A DNA stretch of 64,000 nt from Kiritimatiellia bacterium. Its GTDB lineage: Bacteria; Verrucomicrobiota; Kiritimatiellia; JAFGHX01. The translations under genes and the position numbers were made by a program. The notes under the pieces are model-generated. The model made no database searches. It was not told where the DNA came from and worked only from the letters and a program-made list of their open reading frames with translations. Shown piece by piece: positions 24,558 through 33,823 of this stretch. Position 1 is the stretch's first letter. Each line of letters opens with the position of its first letter. The DNA lies in NCBI GenBank assembly GCA_016929905.1, contig JAFGHX010000447.1, positions 1 through 64,000 on the forward strand. The letters run 5' to 3'.

Positions 24558-25295
24558 ATGCCACCGCTGCGATCACAGCTCCTGACTGCGCTCCGGCAGA
24601 TCCGCGCCGGCCGGTTCCGGCTCGATCAGGCCGAGAAGTGGCTGCTCGCCAACGGCATGGAGCGCATGGATGCGAACCGCACGGACATCTTCTCGCCCTC
24701 ACGCGCCGAGTTCCACAAGGCACGGTACCGGTTCGCCGGCGGATTCGCCGCCGATCGGGCCGTGCTCGATATCGCCTGCGGGACCGGGTACGGATCGGAC
24801 ATCCTGCTCCGGGAAGGCAAGGCGGCTGCCGTCTACGGCGTCGATATCGATCCGCGCACCATCGAATACGCCGGCCGCGTCTACGCCCGGGACGGCCTCG
24901 TCTTCCGGGAAGGCACGATCCTCGACATCCCGTTCGCCGACGGGTTCTTCGACCTGGTCGTGTCGTTCGAGACCATCGAACACGTCGCCGACGAAGAACG
25001 CCAGTTGCAGGAGGTCCGCCGCGTGCTGAAGCCCGGCGGGCAATACGTGCTCTCGACCCCGAACGACTGGGGTGTCGGCGAAGTGGCCCCGTTCCACGTG
25101 CGCTCCTACACCCTGGCCAGCCTGCGGGGCGCCATCTCCTCATGCTTCCGGATTGCGAACGTGTTCAACCAGAATTCCGGAACCCCGGGCCGCGAAGAGA
25201 ATCGCGGCCAACCGGCCGGCATTACGAAGACCGACGAGACCAACGCGCCCCTCGCCGAATGTTACCTGATCGTCGCCGAGAAACCGCCGGTGTAG
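24558..25295 (+). CDS. Class I SAM-dependent methyltransferase
   Basis: A 245-residue methyltransferase. Motif I is VLDIACGTGYGSD (about residues 69-81), followed by VYGVDIDPRTIEYA, then EGTILDIPFADGFFDLVVSFETIEHV and LKPGGQYVLSTPN, the standard order for methyltransferases of the UbiG/Methyltransf_11 type. It begins 16 bp after the parvulin stop, so the two are probably one transcript. The ribosome site is weak (CAGGTG). The substrate is unknown; neighbours do not narrow it. Confidence 0.88.
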   Translation: MPPLRSQLLTALRQIRAGRFRLDQAEKWLLANGMERMDANRTDIFSPSRAEFHKARYRFAGGFAADRAVLDIACGTGYGSDILLREGKAAAVYGVDIDPRTIEYAGRVYARDGLVFREGTILDIPFADGFFDLVVSFETIEHVADEERQLQEVRRVLKPGGQYVLSTPNDWGVGEVAPFHVRSYTLASLRGAISSCFRIANVFNQNSGTPGREENRGQPAGITKTDETNAPLAECYLIVAEKPPV

Positions 25296-25457
25296 GCCGG
25301 CGTTCACCCCACGCCGGCCCCGGGCCCTGCCGCGCTTGACACGCCGGCTCATCAACCGTACGTTGTGCATGCAGGACAACACACGCGCTGGATCGAACGC
25401 CAACCCGGGCCCGCCGCCGCATGCCGGCGTGAGGCCCAATGAGCAAGGAGTTGCACC

Positions 25458-27062
25458 ATGCCGCCAGACAAGCGCCCGAACTTCCTCTGGGTATCCTTCG
25501 AAGATACGAACCCGTACTACGGCTGCTACGGCGACGCGGTCGCGCGAACGCCGAACCTGGACCGGCTGGCAGCCGAAGGCTGCCGCTGGACGAACTGTTT
25601 CTCCACGGCCGGCGTGTGCGCGCCGGCACGCTCGGCGATCATTACGGGCATGTACCCGATCTCGATCGGCACGCACCACATGCGCACGACCCACACCAAC
25701 GCCCACGCGCCCGAGCTGCCGACCCCCTACTCCGCGGTCATCCCGCATTACGTGAAGTGTTTCACCGAGTACCTGCGCGCACAAGGCTACTACTGCACGA
25801 ACAACACCAAGACCGACTATCAGTTCACCCCGCCGTTCACCGCGTGGGACGACCCGACGAACACGGCGCACTGGCGCAACCGGCCCGACCCGGACCAGCC
25901 GTTCTTCGCCGTCTGGAACCTGGGCCGCACCCACGAGAGCGGCATGTGGGCGGAGAAGACGCCCGAGATCACCTTTGACCCGGCCGACATGCAGGTCCCG
26001 CCCTACTTCCCGGACACGCCCAAGGTGCGCGAGGCCATGGCGCGGATGTACACCAACATCGCGCACAACGACGGGCTGCTGGGCGACCTGCTCAAACAGC
26101 TCGAAGAGGACGGCCTGGCCGGGAACACCGTCGTCTTCCACTGGAGCGACCACGGCCCCATGCCGCGCGGCAAACGCTGGCCGTACGATTCGGGAGTGCA
26201 TATGCCGATGATCGTACGCTGGCCCGGCGGCCTGGAACCCGGCAGCGTGAGCGAGCGGCTCATCAGCACCATCGATCTCGGGCCCAGCCTGCTCTCCATC
26301 GCGGGCATCGATATCCCGCCGTACATGCAGGGCCGCGCCTTCCTCGGCCCGCAGGCCAAGCCGCCGCGCGAGTACGTCTATATGTCGCGGGACCGGTACG
26401 ACGAGTCCTACGACATGGTTCGCGCCGCGCGCGATGCGCGATTCAAGTACATGCGCCACTATTGCACCAGCCACCCCTACCTGATCTGGGTGCCCTACCG
26501 CAACCGGCACCCCATCCTGCAGGAAATGTACCGGCTCTACCTGGCCGGCGAACTCGAAGGCCCGCAGCTGGCCATGTTCCGGCCACGCCCGGCGGAAGAG
26601 CTGTACGACACACAACGCGATCCGTTCGAAGTCCACAACCTGGCCAAGGACCCCGCTTTCGAGCCGGACCTGAAGCGGCTGCGCGCCGCGCTCGACGCCT
26701 GGCGCGCCGACGTCGGCGACATGGGCGAGTTCATGGAGGCGGAGATGGTGCGCCGATGGTACCCGAACGGCGAACAGCCGACCACCTCGGCCCCGGTCCC
26801 CGTCCCCATTTGCGAACAGAGCCCCGGCGTCGAGGCGGCGCCGCAGGGCGGCACGTTCAAGGGGCCCGTCCTGCTGCAGTACTACTGCGCCACGCAGGGC
26901 GCCTCCATCGGCTACACCTTCGAGCAGGGCGACAACGCGCATTGGCAGCTCTATTCCCAGCCGCTGCCGCTCGCCGCCGGCAAAACCACTGTCCGCGCCA
27001 AGGCCATCCGCATCGGCTACAAGGAAAGCGCCGAGCACGTCGCGAGTTTTGAGGTCAGGTAA
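25458..27062 (+). CDS. Sulfatase with C-terminal FN3-like domain
   Basis: A 534-residue formylglycine sulfatase. RPNFLWVSFEDTNPYYGCYGD binds metal at the N-terminus, and CAPAR (cysteine at residue 54) is the maturation motif. HWSDHGPMPRGK supplies the second metal and substrate region. After about residue 445 comes a short sandwich (IGYTFEQG..NAHWQLYSQPLPLAAG) like the chitobiase C-terminal domain. AAGGAG precedes the start at 25458. There is no signal peptide. It resembles heparan-sulfatase-type proteins of PVC bacteria, but the substrate is only inferred to be a sulfated glycan. It is a single plus-strand gene between repeat-bearing spacers. Confidence 0.93.
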   Translation: MPPDKRPNFLWVSFEDTNPYYGCYGDAVARTPNLDRLAAEGCRWTNCFSTAGVCAPARSAIITGMYPISIGTHHMRTTHTNAHAPELPTPYSAVIPHYVKCFTEYLRAQGYYCTNNTKTDYQFTPPFTAWDDPTNTAHWRNRPDPDQPFFAVWNLGRTHESGMWAEKTPEITFDPADMQVPPYFPDTPKVREAMARMYTNIAHNDGLLGDLLKQLEEDGLAGNTVVFHWSDHGPMPRGKRWPYDSGVHMPMIVRWPGGLEPGSVSERLISTIDLGPSLLSIAGIDIPPYMQGRAFLGPQAKPPREYVYMSRDRYDESYDMVRAARDARFKYMRHYCTSHPYLIWVPYRNRHPILQEMYRLYLAGELEGPQLAMFRPRPAEELYDTQRDPFEVHNLAKDPAFEPDLKRLRAALDAWRADVGDMGEFMEAEMVRRWYPNGEQPTTSAPVPVPICEQSPGVEAAPQGGTFKGPVLLQYYCATQGASIGYTFEQGDNAHWQLYSQPLPLAAGKTTVRAKAIRIGYKESAEHVASFEVR

Positions 27063-27103
27063 AACCCTCGGCGCACCGGGCAGCGGATATGACGGGGTCG
27101 ATA

Positions 27104-27216
27104 CTCTGTCGTTAACTCTCTCGTGAACTTTGTCGTGAACTTTGCCGTAAGCTTTGTCGATCCCGCCGCTGCGGCGGGGAGTTCGAGCAAGTTTGCGAGT
27201 AAGTTCTCGAGCAAGC
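27104..27216. repeat. Arrays of 12-bp units (CTTTGTCGTGAA and TTCGAGTAAGT types)
   Basis: Five degenerate copies of CTTTGTCGTGAA (27104-27162) are followed by three copies of a GTTCGAGCAAGT-type unit (27181-27216). Related 12-bp arrays occur at 30230-30267, 31813-31859 and 35186-35229. The 305-bp gap contains no gene I can support. Confidence 0.75.
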
Positions 27217-27367
27217 CGCGCCCGCCGTAGCGCCGCGCGAAGGCGGGTTCTCGAGGGAACTCGGGGAAGTCTCAGGTCAGCTGAGCCCCGATTCGGCCGT
27301 CTGAACGCGCTCATTGCCGCGGCGTCGGCGACGTGCTATGCTTCCTTCGTTGGAGAGGCACGATACG

Positions 27368-28990
27368 ATGCCAAGTCGCCGAACCCCAAGAACGCTGCTT
27401 CTCGCCCGCCTGGCCCTCGCCGCCCTGTTCGCGGCCGGCGGCGCCGCCGAGCTGTTGGCCGACGTCGAGACCCGCGGCCTCTACATCTTCGACGACTTCC
27501 CGGTGTATCCCTGGTCCGGCTTCTGGGGCACCGCCAACGGCGCCAGCATCACCGTGGACCACTGCGACACCAACGCGTACGACGGCGTCTATTCGACCCG
27601 CTTCGAGACGACCGGCGCGGAAGAATGGTGCGGGGTCCACGTGCAGGTCGGTTCCGAGCCCGGGCTCGATTTCACGGGCGCCGGCTCCGTCGTGTATGCG
27701 CTGCGCGGGCAGACCGGCGGCGAACAGGTCGAACTGCGTTTCATGGACGAGGCCTACACGCAAGCCGTGACACTCGCAAGCGAGTGGCAATGCCGCACCA
27801 ATCAGTTCCAGCTCACCAACGACTGGTCCTCCGTTCGCGACCTGCTCACGATCGTCGTGACCGGCTGGCAGGCCGGGACCTTCTACGTGGACGAGGTGCG
27901 CCTGCTCGTCGAACGGCCGGGCGGCGCCGAGACGCCGGCCTTCCCGCCCGTCGTGCGCGGACTCGGCTACAACGCCTACGACCCGGCGAACCACTCGAAC
28001 GACTTCGCCGTGATCCGCTCGGGGCTCGGCGCGAACTGCCTGCGGTTCTGGGGCCAGACCGACCTGACGCACGCCACGCTCGATGCGGCGATGGAACACG
28101 AGCTCCGCGTGCTGTTGCCGTTCTGGATGCCGCTCGGCACCGGAACGGACTACCCCGGCCGATACACGGACGGCACGTGGTGCGCGGCCGTCCGGCGCTC
28201 GGTTTCGAATTATCTCGCCTTTCACCTGCCCCATCCCGCCGTGCCCGGCGTGTGTCTCGGCAACGAAGTGGTCAACACGCTCGCGAACGACACGGCCAAA
28301 CACGCGTTCGCCGCGCTGCTCGAAAGCATCTGCCAGGATATCCACAACCGATACCCCGGGCTCGACGTCATGTATGCCGCCGCCTGGACCAACGCCGTGC
28401 CATTCCTGCAGGCGAACGCGCCCAGCCTCGACTATTACGGCTGCAACGTCTACGGCCACCCGGAGAACTTCATCAACGACTACACAAACGCCGGCTACGG
28501 CAAGCCGCTCTTCTTCTGCGAGTACGGCTGCTACGGGTGGTGGGAGACGGACTGGACAAACTACTCCCATGAGGCCCGCGCCGCCGACTACACCAACCAC
28601 TGGGAGACCGTGCGCAACAACAGTATCGGCGGCTGCGCCTTCCTCTGGCTGGACAAACAGGACCCCGAGGGCCATTTCGGCTGGGGCATCATCGAGTCGA
28701 ACCGAACGGTCCGCCCGCAGTACGAAGCGATTGCCGACAGCTATGCCCGCGCGTATCGGCCGTATTTCCGGGGCGTCACCCGCACGAACAACGACGTCCT
28801 GCTGGCCCTCGACGACCTGCAACGGGATCAGACGTGCACCGTCTACGCGTGCGCCGCATTGCCGGGCGACACGAACTGGACAACGAACGTCTCGTTCGTC
28901 GTGGCGGCGGAGAGCACCAATCTCCTGCGCAGCACCGGGCCGGGCCCGACAAACGTGTTCTTCAAGACGCGCGTGACACGGCCGGAGTAG
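27368..28990 (+). CDS. Secreted glycoside hydrolase-like protein
   Basis: A 540-residue exported protein. A signal peptide covers about residues 1-32 (TLLLARLALAALFAAGGAAELLA). Residues 35-190 look like a carbohydrate-binding jelly roll, with IFDDF near the start and TFYVDEVRLL at its end. Residues 200-470 form a putative TIM barrel with GNEVVNT (acid/base glutamate) and LFFCEYGCYG (nucleophile glutamate), the spacing expected of clan A glycosidases such as glucanosyltransferase-like families. The GGAGAGG ribosome site is nine bases before the ATG at 27368. The polysaccharide substrate is unknown. An earlier in-frame start is less consistent with the signal peptide. Confidence 0.8.
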   Translation: MPSRRTPRTLLLARLALAALFAAGGAAELLADVETRGLYIFDDFPVYPWSGFWGTANGASITVDHCDTNAYDGVYSTRFETTGAEEWCGVHVQVGSEPGLDFTGAGSVVYALRGQTGGEQVELRFMDEAYTQAVTLASEWQCRTNQFQLTNDWSSVRDLLTIVVTGWQAGTFYVDEVRLLVERPGGAETPAFPPVVRGLGYNAYDPANHSNDFAVIRSGLGANCLRFWGQTDLTHATLDAAMEHELRVLLPFWMPLGTGTDYPGRYTDGTWCAAVRRSVSNYLAFHLPHPAVPGVCLGNEVVNTLANDTAKHAFAALLESICQDIHNRYPGLDVMYAAAWTNAVPFLQANAPSLDYYGCNVYGHPENFINDYTNAGYGKPLFFCEYGCYGWWETDWTNYSHEARAADYTNHWETVRNNSIGGCAFLWLDKQDPEGHFGWGIIESNRTVRPQYEAIADSYARAYRPYFRGVTRTNNDVLLALDDLQRDQTCTVYACAALPGDTNWTTNVSFVVAAESTNLLRSTGPGPTNVFFKTRVTRPE

Positions 28991-29168
28991 GGCGCGACGG
29001 TTTAGCCTGAGCGAAGAGAGCGTTTCTGAGCCTGTCGAAGGGACAAAGGGCCCGGCGTGGCTGGGAAGTCGCCAACGCGAACGGCCGTGCGCGTGCCGGC
29101 AAGTCCGCACCGATGGAGAAGGCAGCAGCCAACCCTCGACACGCAAGATTCAGTCCACTCGAAGAACC

Positions 29169-29243
29169 CGGCTCGCGAGGACGCTCGCCCTCCATTCGTA
29201 CACCATGCAGGCGCAATTGGAGGGCGAGCGTCCTCGCGAGCCG
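29169..29243. repeat. Dispersed palindromic repeat, copy 2
   Basis: Arms match copy 1 at 8266 almost exactly (CGGCTCGCGAGG..CGCTCGCCCTCC), with a different loop. It lies in a 359-bp gap between a plus-strand and a minus-strand gene that are convergent. I see no gene in the rest of that gap, only TGAGCCTGTCGAAG-type repeat sequence. Confidence 0.85.
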
Positions 29244-29349
29244 ATTCCTGATCGACTCATGGACTTCGTCCCTGCCTGCCCGCGTGCGGCAGAGGATAGG
29301 CCGAGGCGCTCGAGCCCGCTTTCGCATCTCGGCGGGTCAATGTTGTCCC

Positions 29350-30213
29350 CTACTCCGGCTTCACATCCACGCGCTGCTTCATCTCTTCGATCATCCGCTG
29401 CCAGTAGGCGCGGAGGAAGGGCGGGTTCTTGAGGCTGTCCAGAATGTAGGAGCGGTCCGCGCGGGAAAGGTCCAGCACGGCCGTGATCAGCTCCTCCTGG
29501 TAGAAGCCGGCCTCGGCCAGCGGAATGCCGCTCGGTTCGCGGATGAACGACCAGCCGCTCGAGGCCTGCTTGCCGTCCGGCGCCATCCCGACCGTGTTCG
29601 CCACACAGTGAAAGATCTTCGAGTTCGGCCCGACCGGCTGCTGGGCGCGGCCCGACGTCCGCTTCCAGCATACGGCTTCGATCTCGTCCGAGCTGCAGGA
29701 AGGATGGAACAGGATCCGCGCGCCGGCCATGGCCGGAATCCTGTACAGTTCCGGGTGCCGGCCGTCGCGGCAGATCACGAGCGTGCACAGCACGCCGTCG
29801 ATCTCGAACAGGGCCAGCTTGTCCCCGCCGCGGCAGTACGTCATCTCGTCGCGGCCGGCCATGTTCACCTTGGCGTATTCGTGCACGATCTTGCCGGTCG
29901 GCGCGATGACATGGGCCAGGTTCAGGAACCGGTCGCGCGTCTGCTGAATCGTGCCGGCAATCACCCACAACCCGTGCTCGGCCGCCGCCTCGCACGTCTT
30001 GTCCAGAGCCGCCAGCACTTCCTCCCGCTTCAGCCCCACCACATACGGAAAGTAGTAACTCGTCAGATTCGCCTCGGGAAACAACACGACCCGGCTGCCC
30101 GCCTCCGCCGCCGCCCGAATGTAGCCCAGCGTCCGGTCCAGGTTGTACGCCAGCGATTTCGCCCAGTGCAACTGAACGCACGATACCTGCAAAGTCTTCG
30201 CTGTCTCGCTCAT
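29350..30213 (-). CDS. Carbon-nitrogen hydrolase (nitrilase superfamily)
   Basis: A 287-residue cytoplasmic amidohydrolase. The Glu-Lys-Cys triad is visible: Glu47 in VVLFPEANL, Lys115 in HEYAKVNM and Cys148 in LVICRDGRHPE. Enzymes of this superfamily hydrolyse nitriles, amides or carbamoyl groups. This one looks like the N-carbamoyl-putrescine/beta-ureidopropionase-type branch, but the substrate is not fixed. I choose the ATG at 30213 because GGGGA lies seven bases upstream; an ATG four codons earlier has an AGG directly against it. It is downstream of a sulfatase gene on the same strand. Confidence 0.88.
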   Translation of the reverse strand: MSETAKTLQVSCVQLHWAKSLAYNLDRTLGYIRAAAEAGSRVVLFPEANLTSYYFPYVVGLKREEVLAALDKTCEAAAEHGLWVIAGTIQQTRDRFLNLAHVIAPTGKIVHEYAKVNMAGRDEMTYCRGGDKLALFEIDGVLCTLVICRDGRHPELYRIPAMAGARILFHPSCSSDEIEAVCWKRTSGRAQQPVGPNSKIFHCVANTVGMAPDGKQASSGWSFIREPSGIPLAEAGFYQEELITAVLDLSRADRSYILDSLKNPPFLRAYWQRMIEEMKQRVDVKPE

Positions 30214-30229
30214 CTCATTCCCCATCCTG

Positions 30230-30267
30230 CTCTTTGTCTTACTCTTCGTCCCGCTCTTTGTCGTAAG
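30230..30267. repeat. Array of 12-bp units (CTCTTTGTCGTA)
   Basis: Three degenerate copies of the 12-bp unit CTCTTTGTCGTA lie just upstream of the nitrilase-family gene. The unit is close to that at 27104. Confidence 0.65.
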
Positions 30268-30281
30268 CGCCGCTTGCCCGC

Positions 30282-30321
30282 CGACTTGTCCGCCATAGCT
30301 CGCAGAGCGACGGCGGAAGCC
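30282..30321. repeat. Left arm of a 40-bp perfect inverted repeat flanking a sulfatase
   Basis: The 40 bp here (CGACTTGTCCGCCATAGCTC and onward) are the exact reverse complement of 31761-31800. The pair brackets the sulfatase gene at 30354-31706 with 1,439 bp between arms. No transposase lies inside. Confidence 0.9.
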
Positions 30322-30353
30322 CTGGGCGAAGGCGGGCCGCAATCTCTGTCGAC

Positions 30354-31706
30354 CTACGGCCGCGCCGCCTCCCACCCCTTCGCAAGCACGGCGGCCAGCT
30401 CGGCGACCCGCTCGCGATTCTCCGGCTGCTCGGCGATGTTGCGGTTCTCGTCCGAATCCACCTGGTGATCGTACAGCATGCGCGCCGTCACGGTCCCCCC
30501 GGCGTCCGACCACTGCGTGTAGAGATACTGCGCGGTGCGGACGGAATCGCCCGCCCTGTAGCGGCTGAACACGGCCTTCTTCCATGCGCGGTCCGGCTCG
30601 TCCAGCAGCGGCGCCAGACTGCTGCCTTCCAGGTGGTCGGGCAGGGGCAGACCGGCCAACTCACAGAGCGTGGGATACACGTCGACGAATTCGACGAGCG
30701 CCCCGCAGCGCGCACCCGCGCCGCGGTCCGGCACGCGCAGGATCAGCGGGGCGGAGAGCGACGTATTGAAATTGCAGTGCTTGCACCACAGGCCGTGCTC
30801 GCCGAGCTGCCAGCCGTGGTCGCCCCAAAGCACCACGATCGTGCGCTCATGCAGGGCCAGCCGCTCCAGTTCGGCCAGCAGCCGGCCGACCTGCGCGTCG
30901 GTGTAGCTCGTCGCCGCGTAGTAGCCGTGCACCAGCATGCGGTTCAACGCCTCCGAGACCGGCCCCGCCTTCGGCACATCGAAGTAGTTCCGCAGCTCCC
31001 CCCAATTGTGCAGCGCGGCCTCAGGCGCGCCTTCCGGCCGGAACGGGTTGTCCGCCAGGTCCAACTCGTCATGCCGGTACAGGTCCCAATACCGCTTCGG
31101 CGCGTTGAACGGCAGGTGCGGCTTCAGAAAGCCCGCCGCGAGGAAGAAGGGCTTGCCCGTCTCGTGCAGGCGCCGCAGGTCCGCAATGGCGCGATCGGCG
31201 ATCCGGCCGTCGTAATAAGCCGTGTCGGGCACGTCCGCGCATTCGTAGGGCGGGCCGCGGTGCTGCGGGTCCGTGTCGTACCGGATGTTCTGCTCCAGTT
31301 GATAGTTGCGCCAACTCGCCCCGCCCTCGCTGCGCGGGTGCCAGGGCGCTTCGCTCCAACTGCGTTCGGCGGTGTCCGTGCGGTGATGGAACACTTTGCC
31401 GTCCGAGAGCGTCACGTAGCCGTGCTCCCGGAAATGCTGCGGCAGCGTCAAGGCGCCCGGCAGATCCTCGTCGGCCCACGTCTTGAAGTCGCGAAACCGC
31501 GCGCGCGTCGGCCGCACGCCGGTCAGCAGACTCGCGCGCGTCGCCCCGCAGACCGGCACCTGGCAGTAGGGCTGCGCGAAGACGGTGCCCTGCTCCGCCA
31601 GCCGGTCGATGTGCGGCGTCACCATCTGCGGTCGGCCGTAACAGCCGAGCTGCGGACGCAGATCGTCGATCGGAATGAACAGAATGTTCGGCTTGCCCTC
31701 CGTCAT
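30354..31706 (-). CDS. Sulfatase (iduronate-2-sulfatase-like)
   Basis: A 450-residue sulfatase. KPNILFIPIDDLRPQLGCYG binds metal, and the maturation motif CGATR has its cysteine at residue 53; CGATR is a common variant in PVC iduronate-2-sulfatase-like proteins. LWGDHGWQLGEHGLWCKH is the second metal/sulfate region and is typical of iduronate-2-sulfatases. The start at 31706 is preceded by AAGGGGGATCC. No signal peptide is visible. The gene is bracketed by a 40-bp perfect inverted repeat and followed by a nitrilase-family gene. It may attack a sulfated uronic-acid-containing glycan, which is an inference from family resemblance. Confidence 0.92.
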   Translation of the reverse strand: MTEGKPNILFIPIDDLRPQLGCYGRPQMVTPHIDRLAEQGTVFAQPYCQVPVCGATRASLLTGVRPTRARFRDFKTWADEDLPGALTLPQHFREHGYVTLSDGKVFHHRTDTAERSWSEAPWHPRSEGGASWRNYQLEQNIRYDTDPQHRGPPYECADVPDTAYYDGRIADRAIADLRRLHETGKPFFLAAGFLKPHLPFNAPKRYWDLYRHDELDLADNPFRPEGAPEAALHNWGELRNYFDVPKAGPVSEALNRMLVHGYYAATSYTDAQVGRLLAELERLALHERTIVVLWGDHGWQLGEHGLWCKHCNFNTSLSAPLILRVPDRGAGARCGALVEFVDVYPTLCELAGLPLPDHLEGSSLAPLLDEPDRAWKKAVFSRYRAGDSVRTAQYLYTQWSDAGGTVTARMLYDHQVDSDENRNIAEQPENRERVAELAAVLAKGWEAARP

Positions 31707-31760
31707 GTCGGATCCCCCTTCCAACTTCCTCGAAAACTCGGCTTCGCCATCGTGCCTCCT

Positions 31761-31800
31761 GGCTTCCGCCGTCGCTCTGCGAGCTATGGCGGACAAGTCG
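31761..31800. repeat. Right arm of the 40-bp inverted repeat
   Basis: Exact reverse complement of 30282-30321. It lies 54 bp upstream of the sulfatase start and directly before a 12-bp-unit array. Together these could be two copies of one dispersed repeat or the ends of a relocated cassette. Confidence 0.9.
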
Positions 31801-31812
31801 TCGGGCGCGGCT

Positions 31813-31859
31813 CGCTCGAGAACTTGCTCGAAAACTTGCTCAAGGACTCATTCGAGAAC
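31813..31859. repeat. Array of 12-bp units (GCTCGAGAACTT)
   Basis: Four degenerate tandem copies of GCTCGAGAACTT. The same unit recurs upstream of the membrane protein gene at 35186-35229. Confidence 0.75.
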
Positions 31860-32028
31860 CCGGCTTCGCCCGGGGCGAAATCGGGTTCCCAAACAAGCTC
31901 CCCCCAACGCAGGTCGGGCCCCACCGATCGGCGCGGCTCACGCGCCGCGGTACGCGGTCGTGTGCAGCCGCTGGTTCTGCGATCCAGGTCGTCATGTTCC
32001 CGGCCCGCCCGAGCCACTGGGTTCAGAC

Positions 32029-32155
32029 CGAACATCGAACATCGAACACTGAACTTCGAACGCCGAACGGGCCTCTCGGTGCGGTGCAGATTTCCCCGAA
32101 TCCGATTTCGACGTTCGATGTTGGATGTTCGATGTTCGACGTTCGACGTTCATTC
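32029..32155. repeat. Inverted arrays of 7-bp units (CGAACAT / GTTCGAT)
   Basis: About six degenerate CGAACAT units at 32029-32069 face about six GTTCGAT units at 32110-32155, giving two tandem arrays in inverted orientation around a 40-bp core. They sit in the 837-bp gap before the M20 peptidase gene, which holds repeats but no gene that I can support. Confidence 0.85.
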
Positions 32156-32340
32156 CGGTTCTTCTTGTGCCGCAGAACTTCAGATTAGGCCACGACCGCC
32201 CCGTTCGTCAATTTGACAAATCGCCGCAGAATGGTACAAGTCTTTGCAGGCCGCCAACGTGTCCCGTACCCGGCGGCTCGCGAGGGCTATCGTCCTGCAT
32301 GGCCCGCTTGTCGCGCAGCTGGAGGGCGAGGCTGCTGAGA

Positions 32341-32467
32341 CTGTCTGAAAACCGGGGAACAGCCCTTACGGGCTTGACGACAAACGGCTGAAACCACCCA
32401 TTGTGTCGTTTGTAGTTAACGCCGTAAGGCGTGTGGCAACGTGCGACTGGGGTTTTGAGACAGCCTC
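32341..32467. repeat. Dispersed imperfect palindrome (TACAAACG family), copy 2
   Basis: This copy runs in the opposite orientation to that at 15652-15748: CCTTACGGGCTTGACGAC, GTTTGTAGTTAACGCC and TAAGGCGTGTGGCAACG are all recognisable. It ends about 75 bp before the peptidase start. Confidence 0.75.
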
Positions 32468-32543
32468 TCCTGACGAGCCGCTTGCCGGAATACGTCCGCG
32501 AATTTGCGTCCGGGAGCACTCCGCCACGGCGAGGGACCAAACC

Positions 32544-33798
32544 ATGCAGCATTCGACCCTGATCGACAAAGTCCGGCAACAGATCTTCGGCCGCCGGACG
32601 GACGCGGAACAGATGCTCGCCGCACTCATCGCCATCCCCAGCATCTCCGGGCAGGAAGGCGCCGTGCAACAGAAGCTGTGCGACACGTTCGACCGGTTGG
32701 TGGGAACATGCGAACTCATCCCCATGCCCGAATCGCTCCGCGCCGACCCCGCGTTCGCCTCCGGCATCAACGTGCCGTTCGCCGGCCGCCCGCAGACACG
32801 CCACCTCTGGAAAGGCACGGGCGCGGGGCGCAGCCTGATCCTCGCCGCGCACGTCGACGTCGTCGGACCGGGCGATTGGGAAGACGCCTTTACCCCCCGC
32901 CTGCAGGGCGACCGCCTATACGGGCGCGGCGCGGTGGACGATAAGAGCGCGATCGTTTCGGTCTTCCTCGCCCTGCAAAGCCTGCAGGCGGCGGGGATCC
33001 GGCCGGCCGGCGACGTGCAAGTGCATCTCACCAATGAAGAAGAGGTCGGCATGGCCGGCGCGCTCGCCTTCGTCCGGGCCGGGTTCAGGGCCGACGGCGT
33101 GTTGGTCTGCGAACCGACGGGCCACCACCTCCGCGTCGCGCATCGCGGCTGCCTCCAGTTCACCATTGAGGTCGCCGGCAAGCAGGCCCATCTGGGCCGC
33201 AAACGCTACGGCGTCAACGCCATTGAGAAAGCGGCCAAAATCATCGACGCACTTGTCCGCTACGAGGACCGGCTCATCGAGGAGGGCCGCGGCTACCCCA
33301 TGTTCGAGTCGTTCGAATACCCCCGGCCAGGTCAACGTCGGAATCATCAGGGGCGGCGACTTCTTCTCCATCGTGCCCGACAAGGTCACCCTCGAGGGGG
33401 GAGTGGGGTTCCTCCCGCTCAAGAGCATGAAAGAGGCCGAACAGGAACTTCGCGATGTCGTGCTCGCAATCGATGACGCGTGGATCCGTGAACACACGCA
33501 GGTCCGCTACAACGGCCTCAAAAACGAGCCGTACCAGATGCCGCCCGACCACCCGTTCACCGACGCGCTGCGCGCCTCGCTGCGGACATTGGGCGTCGAA
33601 CCCGAGGTCGGCGCCATGATGGCCTCGACCGACGGACGCTACTACTATAATCAGGGCGGCATGCCCAGCGTCATGTACGGCGGTAACGGCAACGGGACGT
33701 CCCACGCCAGGGACGAGTACGCCGAAATCCCCGATGTGCTCCAGACTGCCCTCGAGTACGCCGTCCTCATCGCCGACTGGTGCGCAGTCGAGGGATAG
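32544..33798 (+). pseudogene. M20-family metallopeptidase, interrupted by a frameshift
   Basis: A zinc-dependent M20 peptidase/deacylase of about 417 residues once one base is removed. The first frame runs from ATG 32544 (GAGGGA upstream) and contains LILAAHVDVVGPGD, GRGAVDDKSA and TNEEEVGMAG, the metal-ligand and catalytic motifs. At a run of five C (33320-33324) the reading frame shifts: removal of one C joins FESFEYP to PGQVNVGII and the rest of the enzyme up to 33798, including a late NGNGTSHARDEYAE segment. The remainder looks intact with normal codon use. This may be a sequencing or assembly error, a recent inactivation, or slippage decoding. With the frame repaired it would be an acetylornithine deacetylase/succinyl-diaminopimelate desuccinylase-like enzyme. 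Confidence 0.85.
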
Positions 33799-33823
33799 AC
33801 CGTACCGGAAGAATCCTCCACCG

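Noticed and set aside
30282-31800. Complete insertion sequence
   Set aside because: The inverted repeats enclose a sulfatase, not a transposase, and no target duplication was seen.
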